A stretch of 33,439 bases of DNA from Rickettsiales bacterium (GTDB lineage Bacteria > Pseudomonadota > Alphaproteobacteria > Rickettsiales > UBA1997). Below the pieces are notes generated by a model. It was not told the origin of the DNA. It did no database searches and saw nothing but the letters and a program-made list of their open reading frames with translations. Position numbers and translations under genes: made by a program. Location of the stretch: the NCBI GenBank assembly GCA_021298605.1, contig JAJTDS010000010.1, forward strand, positions 1 through 33,439, written 5' to 3'. Shown here piece after piece: positions 8,187 to 17,280 of this stretch (position 1 is its first letter; each line of letters starts with the position of its first letter).

Positions 8187-9647
8187 ATGAAAATCAATTT
8201 TGTTAAAGATAAAATATCAAAAAACTCTAAAAATAGTCTAAAACTACTAATTGCAAGTGAAGAAAATATAAGTAAGAGTAAGAATAAACTTATAAAAAAT
8301 GCAAAAGATAATTTTAATTTTACCGCTAAATTTGGTCAAATTAATTTTATTCTAAATGAAGAAAATATTACAGCCGTTGCTGGAGTTGGTTCCGATAAAA
8401 AAATAACCGATTTATTATTGCAAAAATTGGGGGCAAAAATTTTTTCATTCGCAAATAGCAATAAATTCAGTGTTCTTGATATAGATAATGATTGTAATTT
8501 TACCGAAATTCAAATTATGAATATTCTTTTTGGTGTAAAATTGCAAAGTTACAGATTCAATCAATATTTTTCTAGTAAAAAAGCAGATAAAGAGTTAAAA
8601 GTTGAGGCAATAAATGTTATGGTTGAAAATACTATATCTGCAAAATCAAGCTTTAAATCATTTGAAACCATTGCCAATAATGTATTTTTTGTTAGAGATC
8701 TTGTATCTGAGCCTGCTAACAAGCTTAATCCAGAATCTTATGCTGAAATTTGCAAAGAATTAAAAAACGAAGGTTTAGAAATTGAAATTCTTGATGAAAA
8801 GCAAATGGCAAAATTAGGTATGAATGCATTACTTGGAGTTGGTCAGGGTAGTGAAAGAAAATCTCAGTTGGTAGTTCTGAAATGGAATGGCGGAAAGAAA
8901 GGCAATGCTCCACTTGCTTTTGTTGGCAAGGGAGTAACTTTTGATACAGGAGGAATATCTCTAAAACCAGCAAATAATATGGAGGATATGAAAACCGATA
9001 TGGCTGGTTCTGCTGTGGTTGTAGGTTTGCTTCGTCTTCTTGCTCAAAGAAAAGCAAAGGTAAATGCTATTGGAGTTGTTGGTTTGGTTGAAAATATGCC
9101 TTCTGGCAATGCTCAAAGACCGGGAGATGTTGTAAAATCAATGTCTGGTCAAACCATTGAAATAATTAATACCGATGCAGAAGGTAGATTAGTTCTTGCC
9201 GATGCTTTATATTACACTAAAATAAAATTTAATCCTGAGTTAATTGTTGATTTAGCAACCTTAACTGGTGCAATAATTGTATCTTTGGCTGATATTTATG
9301 GAGGTATGTTTTCTAATGATGATAATCTTGCTAAGCAACTTATAAGTGCTGGTTTAAAAACCGAAGAAAATCTTTGGAGAATGCCTCTTGGTGATGCATA
9401 TGATGAAATGATAAATTCTGACATTGCGGATATGAAAAATGTTGGTAGTGGTAGAGGGGCTGGAAGTACAACTGCGGCACAATTTTTAAAAAGATTTATT
9501 GCAGATAAAAACAAAGAAACAAAATGGGCTCATCTTGATATAGCGGGAGTTGCTTGGAAAGGTAAGGGTGATAGCTTTGCTATAAAAGGGGCTACTGGTT
9601 TTGGTTTGAGGCTTTTAAATCAATTTATTATGGACAACTACGAATAA
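8187..9647 (+). CDS. pepA: Cytosol (leucyl) aminopeptidase, M17 family
   Basis: This two-metal M17 aminopeptidase removes N-terminal residues from peptides in the cytoplasm. The catalytic C-terminal domain is clear: VGKGVTFDTGGISLKP at about residues 244-260 (metal and catalytic Lys), KTDMAGSA near 270, and the family signature NTDAEGRL at 328-335. The less conserved N-terminal macro-like domain covers about residues 1-170, and the RDLVSEPANKLNPESYA linker follows. The 486-residue length is normal. It is divergent from the broken photolyase and is followed four bases later by murA, with rsmG after that, a probable three-gene operon. Confidence 0.95.
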   Translation: MKINFVKDKISKNSKNSLKLLIASEENISKSKNKLIKNAKDNFNFTAKFGQINFILNEENITAVAGVGSDKKITDLLLQKLGAKIFSFANSNKFSVLDIDNDCNFTEIQIMNILFGVKLQSYRFNQYFSSKKADKELKVEAINVMVENTISAKSSFKSFETIANNVFFVRDLVSEPANKLNPESYAEICKELKNEGLEIEILDEKQMAKLGMNALLGVGQGSERKSQLVVLKWNGGKKGNAPLAFVGKGVTFDTGGISLKPANNMEDMKTDMAGSAVVVGLLRLLAQRKAKVNAIGVVGLVENMPSGNAQRPGDVVKSMSGQTIEIINTDAEGRLVLADALYYTKIKFNPELIVDLATLTGAIIVSLADIYGGMFSNDDNLAKQLISAGLKTEENLWRMPLGDAYDEMINSDIADMKNVGSGRGAGSTTAAQFLKRFIADKNKETKWAHLDIAGVAWKGKGDSFAIKGATGFGLRLLNQFIMDNYE

Positions 9648-9651
9648 ATGA

Positions 9652-10941
9652 ATGAAAAAACTAATAATTACCGGTAATAATAAGGGCTTATTTGGTAAAA
9701 TTCCTATTGCGGGAGCTAAAAATGCAACACTTCCTTTAATGGTTGCATCAATATTAACTGAAGAGTCTCTAATTCTAACTAATATACCGCAGGTTTCTGA
9801 TATAGCAAATATGGCTACATTGCTTGGATCGATAGGGGTAGAAGTTTTTCTAGATGGATCTGAATCTGATGAAGGTCATCAAGGTAGAGTTATGAAATTG
9901 CAAGCTGTTGAAATAAGTAATCCTGTCGCTTCATATGATCTAGTTTGCAAAATGCGGGCCTCAATCTTTATTTTGGGTCCTTTATTGGCAAGGGTTGGAA
10001 AAGCAAGAGTTTCTCTTCCGGGTGGATGTGCAATTGGCACTAGGCCAGTTGATCTACATCTTAAAGCAATGGAAAAATTGGGAGCTAAAATAGAATTAGT
10101 GGGTGGATATATTGAGGCATCGATTGATGGTAGGCTTAAAGGAGCAGAAATTCATTTTGAAAAAATATCAGTTGGAGCTACTGAAAATGCAATAATGGCA
10201 GCTTCTCTTGCAGATGGCGAAACTATAATTAATAATGCCGCCTGTGAGCCAGAAATTATTGATTTGGCAAAGTGTCTTAATGCAATGGGGGCAAAAATAA
10301 TTGGAGCAGGAACTCCACAAATTAAAATAACTGGAGTTAAAAAATTAAGCGGAGCTAAACATAAAGTGATTGCAGATAGAATTGAAGCTGGAACTTATGC
10401 AATCGCCTCTTTAATTACTAACGGTAAAATTATATTGCAAAATATTGAGCCGTGGCTATTTAGTGGTTTAAAAGAAGAGTTGGAGGCTTCTGGGGGGTTG
10501 TTAACTCAAATCTCTGAAGATGAAATTGAAGTAAAAAGAGTTTCTTCTGAAATTAAATCGATTAATATTTCTACCAATCCTTTTCCGGGTTTTCCTACCG
10601 ATATGCAGGCTCAATTTATGGCTTTAATGGCTGTTGCCAATGGAACATCTGTAATTGAAGAAAATATTTTTGAAAATCGTTTTATGCACATCTCTGAGTT
10701 AGCAAGAATGGGGGCTGATATTGAAATTAGAGGTAAAATTGCTATAATTAAGGGAGTTAAAAATCTTAATGGTGCCGAGGTTATGGCAACTGATTTAAGA
10801 GCATCTGTTTGTTTAGTTCTTGCCGCTCTTGTTGCTAATGGTGAGACAGCTATTACTCAACTTCATCATTTAGAAAGAGGTTATGAAAGATTGACAGAAA
10901 AACTTATTTCTTGTGGTGCGGATATTAAAATATCATATTAG
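9652..10941 (+). CDS. murA: UDP-N-acetylglucosamine 1-carboxyvinyltransferase MurA
   Basis: MurA transfers enolpyruvate from PEP to UDP-GlcNAc, the first committed step of peptidoglycan synthesis, so the organism probably makes a cell wall. Seen here are GAKNATLPLMVASILT near residue 21-36, KMRASIFILGPLLAR, and the active-site loop LPGGCAIGTRPVDLH with Cys126, the residue targeted by fosfomycin and replaced by Asp in some intracellular bacteria. The C-terminus has TDLRASVCLVLAALVA and LERGYERLTEKL. Length 429 is normal. The ATG at 9652 is chosen over an out-of-frame ATG at 9648. The gene sits between pepA and rsmG with gaps of four and two bases. Confidence 0.95.
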   Translation: MKKLIITGNNKGLFGKIPIAGAKNATLPLMVASILTEESLILTNIPQVSDIANMATLLGSIGVEVFLDGSESDEGHQGRVMKLQAVEISNPVASYDLVCKMRASIFILGPLLARVGKARVSLPGGCAIGTRPVDLHLKAMEKLGAKIELVGGYIEASIDGRLKGAEIHFEKISVGATENAIMAASLADGETIINNAACEPEIIDLAKCLNAMGAKIIGAGTPQIKITGVKKLSGAKHKVIADRIEAGTYAIASLITNGKIILQNIEPWLFSGLKEELEASGGLLTQISEDEIEVKRVSSEIKSINISTNPFPGFPTDMQAQFMALMAVANGTSVIEENIFENRFMHISELARMGADIEIRGKIAIIKGVKNLNGAEVMATDLRASVCLVLAALVANGETAITQLHHLERGYERLTEKLISCGADIKISY

Positions 10942-10943
10942 AA

Positions 10944-11576
10944 ATGAATATTATTACAAAAAAAGAGCAAGCATTTGCTGAGATAGAAAAATTTAAAATC
11001 ATTGATCAATCAAGTAAAAATTCTCTTGAAGAGTTTGTCAATCTATTAATTGAAGAAAATAAAAAAGTCAATTTAATAGGAAGATCAACTACTGAAGATG
11101 TATGGAACCGTCATATTGTTGATTCCATACAGTTATTTAAATTTATAAAAAGCGAAAATCATAAATTTGCAGATCTTGGATGTGGGGCTGGTTTACCAGG
11201 TTTAGTTTTGTCGATAGCGGGAATAAAAGAGATTCATTTAATTGAAAAATCATTTCGTAAATGTGAATTTTTAAGATTGGCAAGAAAAATATCAAAAAAT
11301 AAAATAACAGTTCATAATCGTAAAATTGAAGAAGTAAATCAACTGCCTTTTGATTGCATAATTTCTCGTGCTCTAGCATCTTTAGAAAAATTACTTGAAT
11401 ATAGTATTAAATTGCTAAATATAGATGGTTACTGCCTCTTTTTAAAGGGTAAAAATTTTGATTTAGAGTTGCAAGATGCTAAAAAAATATTCAACTTTGA
11501 TTATACTCTTCATCAAAGCATGACTTCTAATGTTAGTTATATTGTCGAGATTAGTAATATAACTAAAAAAGAATGA
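10944..11576 (+). CDS. rsmG: 16S rRNA (guanine-N7) methyltransferase RsmG
   Basis: RsmG (GidB) methylates G527 of 16S rRNA using S-adenosylmethionine. The Rossmann SAM-binding loop is FADLGCGAGLPGLVLSI at about residues 74-90, preceded by the family segment NKKVNLIGRSTTEDVWNRHI and DSIQLFKF. The later DCIISRALASLEKLLEY and LFLKGK segments also match the family. The length of 210 residues is normal. It begins two bases after the murA stop, so it belongs to the pepA-murA-rsmG transcript. In many bacteria it follows mnmG and precedes parAB; none of those is here. It is convergent with pabA. Confidence 0.92.
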   Translation: MNIITKKEQAFAEIEKFKIIDQSSKNSLEEFVNLLIEENKKVNLIGRSTTEDVWNRHIVDSIQLFKFIKSENHKFADLGCGAGLPGLVLSIAGIKEIHLIEKSFRKCEFLRLARKISKNKITVHNRKIEEVNQLPFDCIISRALASLEKLLEYSIKLLNIDGYCLFLKGKNFDLELQDAKKIFNFDYTLHQSMTSNVSYIVEISNITKKE

Positions 11577-11621
11577 TAAATAAAATTTCTAAATAATGAA
11601 AATATTTTGATATTTGTTTTT

Positions 11622-12197
11622 TCAATTAGATTTTGAAATGGCGAAAAAGTTTTTTATTATTTGGTGTCCAAATTCTGATAATATTGATTCTGGATGAAAT
11701 TGCACTCCAAATATTTTATATTTTTTATGTTCAACAGCCATTATTATTCCATCATCAGTTGTTGCTGTAATTTCAAGCTCTGTTGGGCAAGTTGATTTTT
11801 CGATAATTAATGAATGATAGCGAGTTGCTTCAAAAGGAGAGGTTATATCTTTAAACAAGCCTTTTTGATTATGGTTAATTTTGCTCACTTTTCCGTGCAT
11901 AGGATGTGTTTTGATGATTTTGCCACCAAATGCCTGTCCTATTGATTGATGCCCAAGACATACCCCTAAAATGGGTATTATATTCTTAAAATTCTTAATA
12001 ACATCAAGACATATTCCAGCCTCGTTTGGAGTGCAAGGTCCGGGGGATAAAATTATTGATTCCGGGTTAATTTCTGATATTTCAGCAATTGATATTTTGT
12101 CATTTCTTTTAACTATCACCTCTTGATTACTAACTTGTAAAGCATAGTGATAGAGATTAAAAGTGAAGCTATCGTAATTATCAATTAGTAAAATCAT
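11622..12197 (-). CDS. pabA: Glutamine amidotransferase of chorismate-using synthases (PabA/TrpG)
   Basis: This class I glutamine amidotransferase subunit supplies ammonia to aminodeoxychorismate synthase (folate) or anthranilate synthase (tryptophan). MILLIDNYDSFTFNLYHY is the standard start. The catalytic triad is visible: Cys80 in GVCLGHQSIGQAFGG, His168 and Glu170 in GVQFHPES. The oxyanion segment ILSPGPCTPNEAG is at about 49-61. The 191-residue length is typical of the free-standing protein. I prefer PabA because reduced genomes tend to keep folate longer than tryptophan synthesis, but sequence alone cannot separate PabA from TrpG. It follows atpG by 29 bases on the same strand, an unusual partner, where atpD is normally found. 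Confidence 0.88.
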   Translation of the reverse strand: MILLIDNYDSFTFNLYHYALQVSNQEVIVKRNDKISIAEISEINPESIILSPGPCTPNEAGICLDVIKNFKNIIPILGVCLGHQSIGQAFGGKIIKTHPMHGKVSKINHNQKGLFKDITSPFEATRYHSLIIEKSTCPTELEITATTDDGIIMAVEHKKYKIFGVQFHPESILSEFGHQIIKNFFAISKSN

Positions 12198-12226
12198 GGG
12201 ACGTTTTAATTTTCTAATATTTAGGA

Positions 12227-13120
12227 CTATACAGAATTAGCACCAGAAATAATATCTATTAGCTCTTTGGTTATATTTGCTTGACGGGTACGATTATAAA
12301 CCAATGTAAGGTTTTTTATCATTTTTCCAGCATTGTTAGTTGCGGATTCCATAGCAGACATTCTTGCTCCTTGTTCGGAAGCAAAATTTTCTAGCATTCT
12401 ACTATAAATTTGAATAGCAATATTTTTTGGCAATAATTCGCTTAATATCGCTTCTTGATTGGGTTCATAAGATATTGGAGAAAAATCTTCTTCCTGATCT
12501 TCAATTTTTTTATTTAGATCTATTTCTAGTGGTATTAATTGTTTATGTTTTTGTTCTTGATTAATTGCAGACTTAAATTCGCTATAAATGATTTCACAAA
12601 CATCAAATTGACCTTCTGTAAACATTTGAGTTATTTCATTTGCAATTTCTTGAGCTTGATGAAATTCTACCGCACTACGAAAAGCACCATTTATTGTTTT
12701 TACTATATGTTCTTTGTGGGTTATTTTTAAAAGCTCGAAGGCTTTTTTACCAACAAATAAGATTTTAACATCTTTATTTTCTGATTTTAATTTAGAAATA
12801 CGGGATTTTACTAGTTTGGCAGTAGATCCGTTGAGACCTCCGCACAAACCTCTATCAGATGACAAAACTATTAGCAAGTGAGTCTTTGGCTCTTTATTTC
12901 CTGTTAGCAAAGGAAATTCTGATTCCGATCCATCTAAAATTATATTTTTAGCAATATCATTTAGCATTTCGCTAATTTTATTAATATAAGGACGAGAAGA
13001 TTCAACGGCAGTTCTTGCTTTTCTAAGACGAGATGCTGCAACCATTTTCATGGCTTTTGTCATCTTTTGGGTAGATTTTACTGATTTAATCCTAACTTTT
13101 AAAGATTTAAGGTTTGCCAT
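12227..13120 (-). CDS. atpG: ATP synthase F1 gamma subunit
   Basis: The gamma subunit is the central rotor shaft of F1. The N-terminal helix starts MANLKSLKVRIKSVKSTQKMTKAMKMV with the usual RIKSVKSTQKMTKAMKMVAA pattern, the middle carries LLIVLSSDRGLCGGLN, and the C-terminal helix has ASEQGARMSAMESATNNAG and YNRTRQANITKELIDIISGA. The length of 297 residues is normal. It lies 12 bases after atpA. In alphaproteobacteria atpD and atpC (beta and epsilon) usually follow, but here pabA follows instead, so those genes must be elsewhere if the enzyme is complete. Confidence 0.95.
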   Translation of the reverse strand: MANLKSLKVRIKSVKSTQKMTKAMKMVAASRLRKARTAVESSRPYINKISEMLNDIAKNIILDGSESEFPLLTGNKEPKTHLLIVLSSDRGLCGGLNGSTAKLVKSRISKLKSENKDVKILFVGKKAFELLKITHKEHIVKTINGAFRSAVEFHQAQEIANEITQMFTEGQFDVCEIIYSEFKSAINQEQKHKQLIPLEIDLNKKIEDQEEDFSPISYEPNQEAILSELLPKNIAIQIYSRMLENFASEQGARMSAMESATNNAGKMIKNLTLVYNRTRQANITKELIDIISGANSV

Positions 13121-13132
13121 TTTAAAATATTA

Positions 13133-14698
13133 CTAGTTTTGATTGAGGAATATTTCTAAGAATTCTTCTAAAAAAGATTTTAATCTTAACTCAACAGAAT
13201 CGGATATTTTTTGCTCTTCTTTTATTTTTTCTAAAATATCTGGTTGAGAAATTTTGATTTTTCTAATAAATTCTTTTTCGAATCTATTAACATCTTTTAG
13301 ATTAACTCTATCAAGATATCCTTTAACTCCAGCATATATAGTTAAAACTTGCTCCTCCACTGAAATTGGCTTATATTGTTCTTGTTTTAATAATTCGGTT
13401 AGCTTTTTTCCTTTATCAAGAAGTTTTTGAGTTGCTGGATCGAGATCTGAACCAAATTGTGAAAATGCTTCTAGTTCACGAAACTGTGCTAAATCAAGTT
13501 TTATTGTTCCAGCTACCTGCTTCATTGCTTTGATTTGTGCGGCTGATCCAACTCTAGAAACTGATAAACCAACATTTACCGCAGGTTTAATGCCTTTGTA
13601 AAATAATTCTGTTTCTAAAAATATTTGTCCATCGGTGATTGAAATAACATTGGTTGGAATGTATGCAGACACATCTCCTGCTTGTGTTTCAATTATTGGT
13701 AATGCGGTTAAAGATCCACCTCCCAGAGCATCGGACATTTTTGCCGCTCTTTCTAATAAACGAGAGTGAACATAAAATACATCTCCTGGGTAGGCTTCTC
13801 TTCCTGGTGGACGACGAAGCAATAGAGACATCTCGCGATATGCGACAGCATGTTTACTAAGGTCGTCATATGCAATTACTGAATGCATTGAGTTATCGCG
13901 GAAAAACTCTCCAATTGCACAACCAGTATAAGGAGCAAAAAATTGCAATGCCGATGCTTCTGATGCTGTTGCCGAAACTATAATTGAATATTCTAAAGCT
14001 CCAGCTTCTTCAAGAGTTTTTACTATTTGTGCAACAGTTGACCTTTTTTGACCTATTGCAACATAAATACAAAATAATTTTTCTTTATCACTTTTTGCAT
14101 TTTGGTTAGTTTTTACTTGATTTATAAAGCTATCTATAACTATTGCGGTTTTTCCAGTTTGACGATCACCAATTATTAACTCTCTTTGACCTCTACCAAT
14201 TGGTATAAGTGAGTCAATTGATTTAATTCCAGTTTGCATAGGTTCGCCAACTGATTTTCTTGCGACTATACCAGGTGCTTTTACTTCTAATCTTTTATAT
14301 TCAACATTTTGTAAAGGTCCTTTGCTGTCTATTGGGTTTCCAAGGGCATCAACAACTCTACCAAGCATTCCCATTCCAACTGGAACTTCAACAATTTTAC
14401 CAGTTCTTTTGACATTAGATCCTTCTTTAATTTTTTGAGAATCTCCAAAAATAACTATACCGACACTTTCTGATTCTAGGTTAAGTGCAATTCCTTTGAC
14501 TGGTTCATTTACTCCATTATCATTAATTGCCTCAAACTCAACTAACTCACCAGCTTGTATGTTGTCTAATCCGTATACTGTGGCGATTCCGTCTCCTACT
14601 TTTATCACCTCTCCAACTTCTTTTAATTGAGCGGAGCTTTGAAAATTATTGATTGTTTTTTGTAAAATTTGTGAGAATTCTGAAGCTTTGAAGTTCAT
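13133..14698 (-). CDS. atpA: ATP synthase F1 alpha subunit
   Basis: This is the regulatory nucleotide-binding subunit of F1. The P loop GDRQTGKT is at residues 177-184, and the alpha/beta signature region [17 protein letters not shown] is near residue 370. The conserved [20 protein letters not shown] and [20 protein letters not shown] segments are intact. At 521 residues it is close to the usual 510. It is the second gene of an atpH-atpA-atpG cluster read on the minus strand, eight bases or so after atpH. Codon use is the same AT-biased pattern as its neighbours. Confidence 0.97.
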   Translation of the reverse strand: MNFKASEFSQILQKTINNFQSSAQLKEVGEVIKVGDGIATVYGLDNIQAGELVEFEAINDNGVNEPVKGIALNLESESVGIVIFGDSQKIKEGSNVKRTGKIVEVPVGMGMLGRVVDALGNPIDSKGPLQNVEYKRLEVKAPGIVARKSVGEPMQTGIKSIDSLIPIGRGQRELIIGDRQTGKTAIVIDSFINQVKTNQNAKSDKEKLFCIYVAIGQKRSTVAQIVKTLEEAGALEYSIIVSATASEASALQFFAPYTGCAIGEFFRDNSMHSVIAYDDLSKHAVAYREMSLLLRRPPGREAYPGDVFYVHSRLLERAAKMSDALGGGSLTALPIIETQAGDVSAYIPTNVISITDGQIFLETELFYKGIKPAVNVGLSVSRVGSAAQIKAMKQVAGTIKLDLAQFRELEAFSQFGSDLDPATQKLLDKGKKLTELLKQEQYKPISVEEQVLTIYAGVKGYLDRVNLKDVNRFEKEFIRKIKISQPDILEKIKEEQKISDSVELRLKSFLEEFLEIFLNQN

Positions 14699-14705
14699 AT
14701 TTTAG

Positions 14706-15254
14706 TTAATTTAATGTTTTAAGTAATTTTTCGTTGATTAAAGAGATTTCGTTTTTAGTGCTTGCATCAATAATAACTGAATCTATTTTGATTTGAAACC
14801 CACCAATTAGGTTTTTATTAATTTTTTCGATAATTTCTATTGTTTTATCGGGATACTTCTTGGAAATAATTGATTTTATTTGTTCTATTTGTTCATCGAT
14901 CATTTTTTCAGCAGAGATTAATTCTGCAGAAATTATTTTTGATTGATTTTTTATTAAACGATCAAATTCTTGATATATTTCTGGAAAAAGATTTAGGCGA
15001 TGATTTTTTGACAAAGTAACAAAAAATTCAGTCGTAATTTTGCTGAAGTTAAATTTTTGCGATATTTCTGTCATTATTTTTTCAATATCTTTTTTTGAAA
15101 TAACGGGGTTTTTAAGCTCGTTTGCAAAGCTGTTATTAAAATTATCGCGAAATGATTCTAGTTCTTTAAAAACCAATTCAAGAACATTATGTTTTTTTGC
15201 ACTATTAAAAAGTGCTTTGGCATAATTTTTTGCAACAATGGAAACTTTTGGCAT
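14706..15254 (-). CDS. atpH: ATP synthase F1 delta subunit (OSCP)
   Basis: The delta subunit joins the top of F1 to the peripheral stalk. The N-terminal bundle is recognisable from VAKNYAKALFNSAKKHN and FRDNFNNSFANELKNPVISKKDI. The C-terminal part carries IGGFQIKIDSVIIDAST, matching the LIGGFVVRVGDKVIDGSI-type signature. The length of 182 residues is normal. It is first in the atpHAG cluster. The 193 bases between it and proA hold no ORF and are the likely promoter region, although no clear promoter can be picked out in such AT-rich DNA. Confidence 0.92.
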   Translation of the reverse strand: MPKVSIVAKNYAKALFNSAKKHNVLELVFKELESFRDNFNNSFANELKNPVISKKDIEKIMTEISQKFNFSKITTEFFVTLSKNHRLNLFPEIYQEFDRLIKNQSKIISAELISAEKMIDEQIEQIKSIISKKYPDKTIEIIEKINKNLIGGFQIKIDSVIIDASTKNEISLINEKLLKTLN

Positions 15255-15447
15255 TTTTAATTTTACTAATACAGATTAAATATTAATTTAGTTAATTTAT
15301 CTGCTAATTAATGATTTTTTTAAACAAATAATCGCTATAAAGCTAATTAGTTTTAAGTAATAAACTTATAGTCTCTAAAAAACGAAGTAAAATTAGTTTT
15401 TGAAAAATAAAAATCAACTATTTTTTTAATATATTATAATCGTGATT

Positions 15448-16707
15448 TTATTTTCTTAATCCGCAACTTGATTCAACTATATATTTATAAGTCGTTAACT
15501 GCTCTAAACCCACTGGACCACGAGCATGAATTTTGCCAGTTGAGATTCCTACTTCTGCCCCGAGACCAAATTCTCCGCCATCTGCAAATTGAGTTGAAGT
15601 GTTATGCATTACAATTGCTGAATTTACTCTTTGTAAAAATTCTGTAGCAGATTTTTTATCTTCAGTAATTATACTTTCAGTGTGAGAAGAGCCATAAATG
15701 GCAATATGTTTAATTGCTTCATCGAGATCTTTAACTATTTTAACCGATATTATTTTGTCAAGAAATTCAGTATAAAAATCTTGTTCATCGGCAAGTTTAA
15801 TTTTTTTGTCGATCTCACAAGATTCTTTGTCTCCACGAATTTCACAGCCGGAGGAGGTTAAATCTCTTGTTATAAGAGGTAAAATTCTTTTAGAGATTTT
15901 TTTGTCAATTAATAAAGATTCTGTTGCACCGCAGATTCCAGTTCTTCTCATTTTGGCATTGAAAACGATTTTTCTTGCTTTGTCAAAATCGCATTTTTCA
16001 TGAATATAGGTATGACAATTTCCATCTAGATGTTTAAAAACAGGAATTCTTGTATTTTCAATAACCGCTTTAATTAGCGATTTACCGCCACGAGGTACTA
16101 CTACATCAATATGATTATCCATTTTTAGTAGCTCAATTACATATTCTCTTTCAATTTCTGGAACAATAATTACTGAATTTTTATTTATATTACATATTTC
16201 TAGGGCTTCACGATATGTTTCCGCAATAATTTTAGCTGAATTTATACAGTCAGAGCCACATCTTAAAATCGAAACATTTCCAGATTTTATTGATAATGCG
16301 GCAATGTCGCTTGCAACATTTGGTCTAGCTTCAAATATTGCAAGTAAAGAGCCTATGGGGGTGGATATTCTTTTTATGTTTAATCCGTTTTCTCGGGATG
16401 TTTCTTGTAAGATTTTTCCTACCGGATCGGGGAGTTTGATTATCTCTTTTATAGAATTTATTATAGCGGAAATTCTTGTTTCATCAAGAATTAATCTGTC
16501 GATTTTAGCAGGCGATAAGTGATTCTCTTTTGCATTTCTTATGTCTTTTTGATTTGCTTTAATAATTTTTTGAGTGTTTTTTTTGATTAATTTTATTACT
16601 TCATTTAGTATTTTGTTTTTAATTGATGTGTCGAGATTGGCAAGTGATTCAGTTGCTTTTTTGGCATCAATGCAGATTTTTTCTACTTTTGTTTTTATTT
16701 CTTTCAT
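15448..16707 (-). CDS. proA: Gamma-glutamyl phosphate reductase
   Basis: ProA reduces gamma-glutamyl phosphate to glutamate semialdehyde with NADPH, the second step of proline synthesis. The aldehyde-dehydrogenase-like fold is evident: PIGSLLAIFEARPNVASDIAALSIKSGN, within which IGSLLAIFEARPNVASD is most conserved, VVVPRGGKSLI, PVFKHLDGNCHTYIH, and the catalytic Cys259 in RRTGICGATES. The C-terminal FADGGEFGLGAEVGISTGK and RGPVGLEQLTTYKY are intact. The 419-residue length is normal. ProB and ProC are not in view. Its presence argues for retained proline synthesis, which classical Rickettsia lack. Confidence 0.95.
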   Translation of the reverse strand: MKEIKTKVEKICIDAKKATESLANLDTSIKNKILNEVIKLIKKNTQKIIKANQKDIRNAKENHLSPAKIDRLILDETRISAIINSIKEIIKLPDPVGKILQETSRENGLNIKRISTPIGSLLAIFEARPNVASDIAALSIKSGNVSILRCGSDCINSAKIIAETYREALEICNINKNSVIIVPEIEREYVIELLKMDNHIDVVVPRGGKSLIKAVIENTRIPVFKHLDGNCHTYIHEKCDFDKARKIVFNAKMRRTGICGATESLLIDKKISKRILPLITRDLTSSGCEIRGDKESCEIDKKIKLADEQDFYTEFLDKIISVKIVKDLDEAIKHIAIYGSSHTESIITEDKKSATEFLQRVNSAIVMHNTSTQFADGGEFGLGAEVGISTGKIHARGPVGLEQLTTYKYIVESSCGLRK

Positions 16708-16964
16708 TTTTATTTAGTTATTAAATTCTGCTATTAAGAAAATCATTATATAATTATGTTGATTATATTGAAAAATTGATGCGATATTAATATTTTTAGT
16801 ATAAAAAATTCAAAAAAATTAACTAATTATATGATTGTAATATGATTTTTTTAAAAAAAAAGATAAAATTGTTGCTTTTCTCAATTTTAAACTAAAAATT
16901 AGAGTTAATTTACAAAACTTTATATTTACAATTAAACAAATAACTAATCAAAATAACCAATAAA

Positions 16965-17267
16965 ATGGCAACCTCAAAGCAAGAAAAATTATATAATGAA
17001 ATATTGGAATATTATAATTATGCAGATAAATTAATTGAGGAAGTTGAAGCTCAAAATGAAGAAAACTCAAATGTCAATCAATTTGTAATTATTGAAGAGG
17101 TTGTTTTAAGTCTTGAGGAATATGCAGATAAACTTACTGCTCAGTATATAGAATATATCAAAACCGGAGAATCTCAAAAGACAATTGAAATTATTAGAAC
17201 AATTCTGAATGATATTGCTATAAAAATAGAAGAATGTAAAACTAAAACTTTGAAATTATACTCCTAA
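16965..17267 (+). CDS. Uncharacterised acidic helical protein (100 aa)
   Basis: I do not recognise this protein. It is acidic, rich in Glu, Ile and Tyr, and appears to be all helix, with two similar-sounding stretches, YYNYADKLIEEVEAQN and SLEEYADKLTAQYIEY, that may form a helical hairpin or internal repeat. It has no signal or membrane segment. The gene lies 13 bases before ispB and probably shares its promoter in the 257-base gap upstream. XseB often sits beside prenyl synthase genes, but the XseB consensus is not seen here. Confidence 0.65.
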   Translation: MATSKQEKLYNEILEYYNYADKLIEEVEAQNEENSNVNQFVIIEEVVLSLEEYADKLTAQYIEYIKTGESQKTIEIIRTILNDIAIKIEECKTKTLKLYS

Positions 17268-17280
17268 AATTAAAATAAAG

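Noticed and set aside
8725-9057. 110-codon minus-strand ORF inside pepA
   Set aside because: Antisense shadow of the conserved M17 catalytic domain; no independent support.
16708-16964. Promoters in the proA/ispB divergent gap
   Set aside because: Many TATAAT-like strings occur by chance in this composition and none has a convincing -35 partner.
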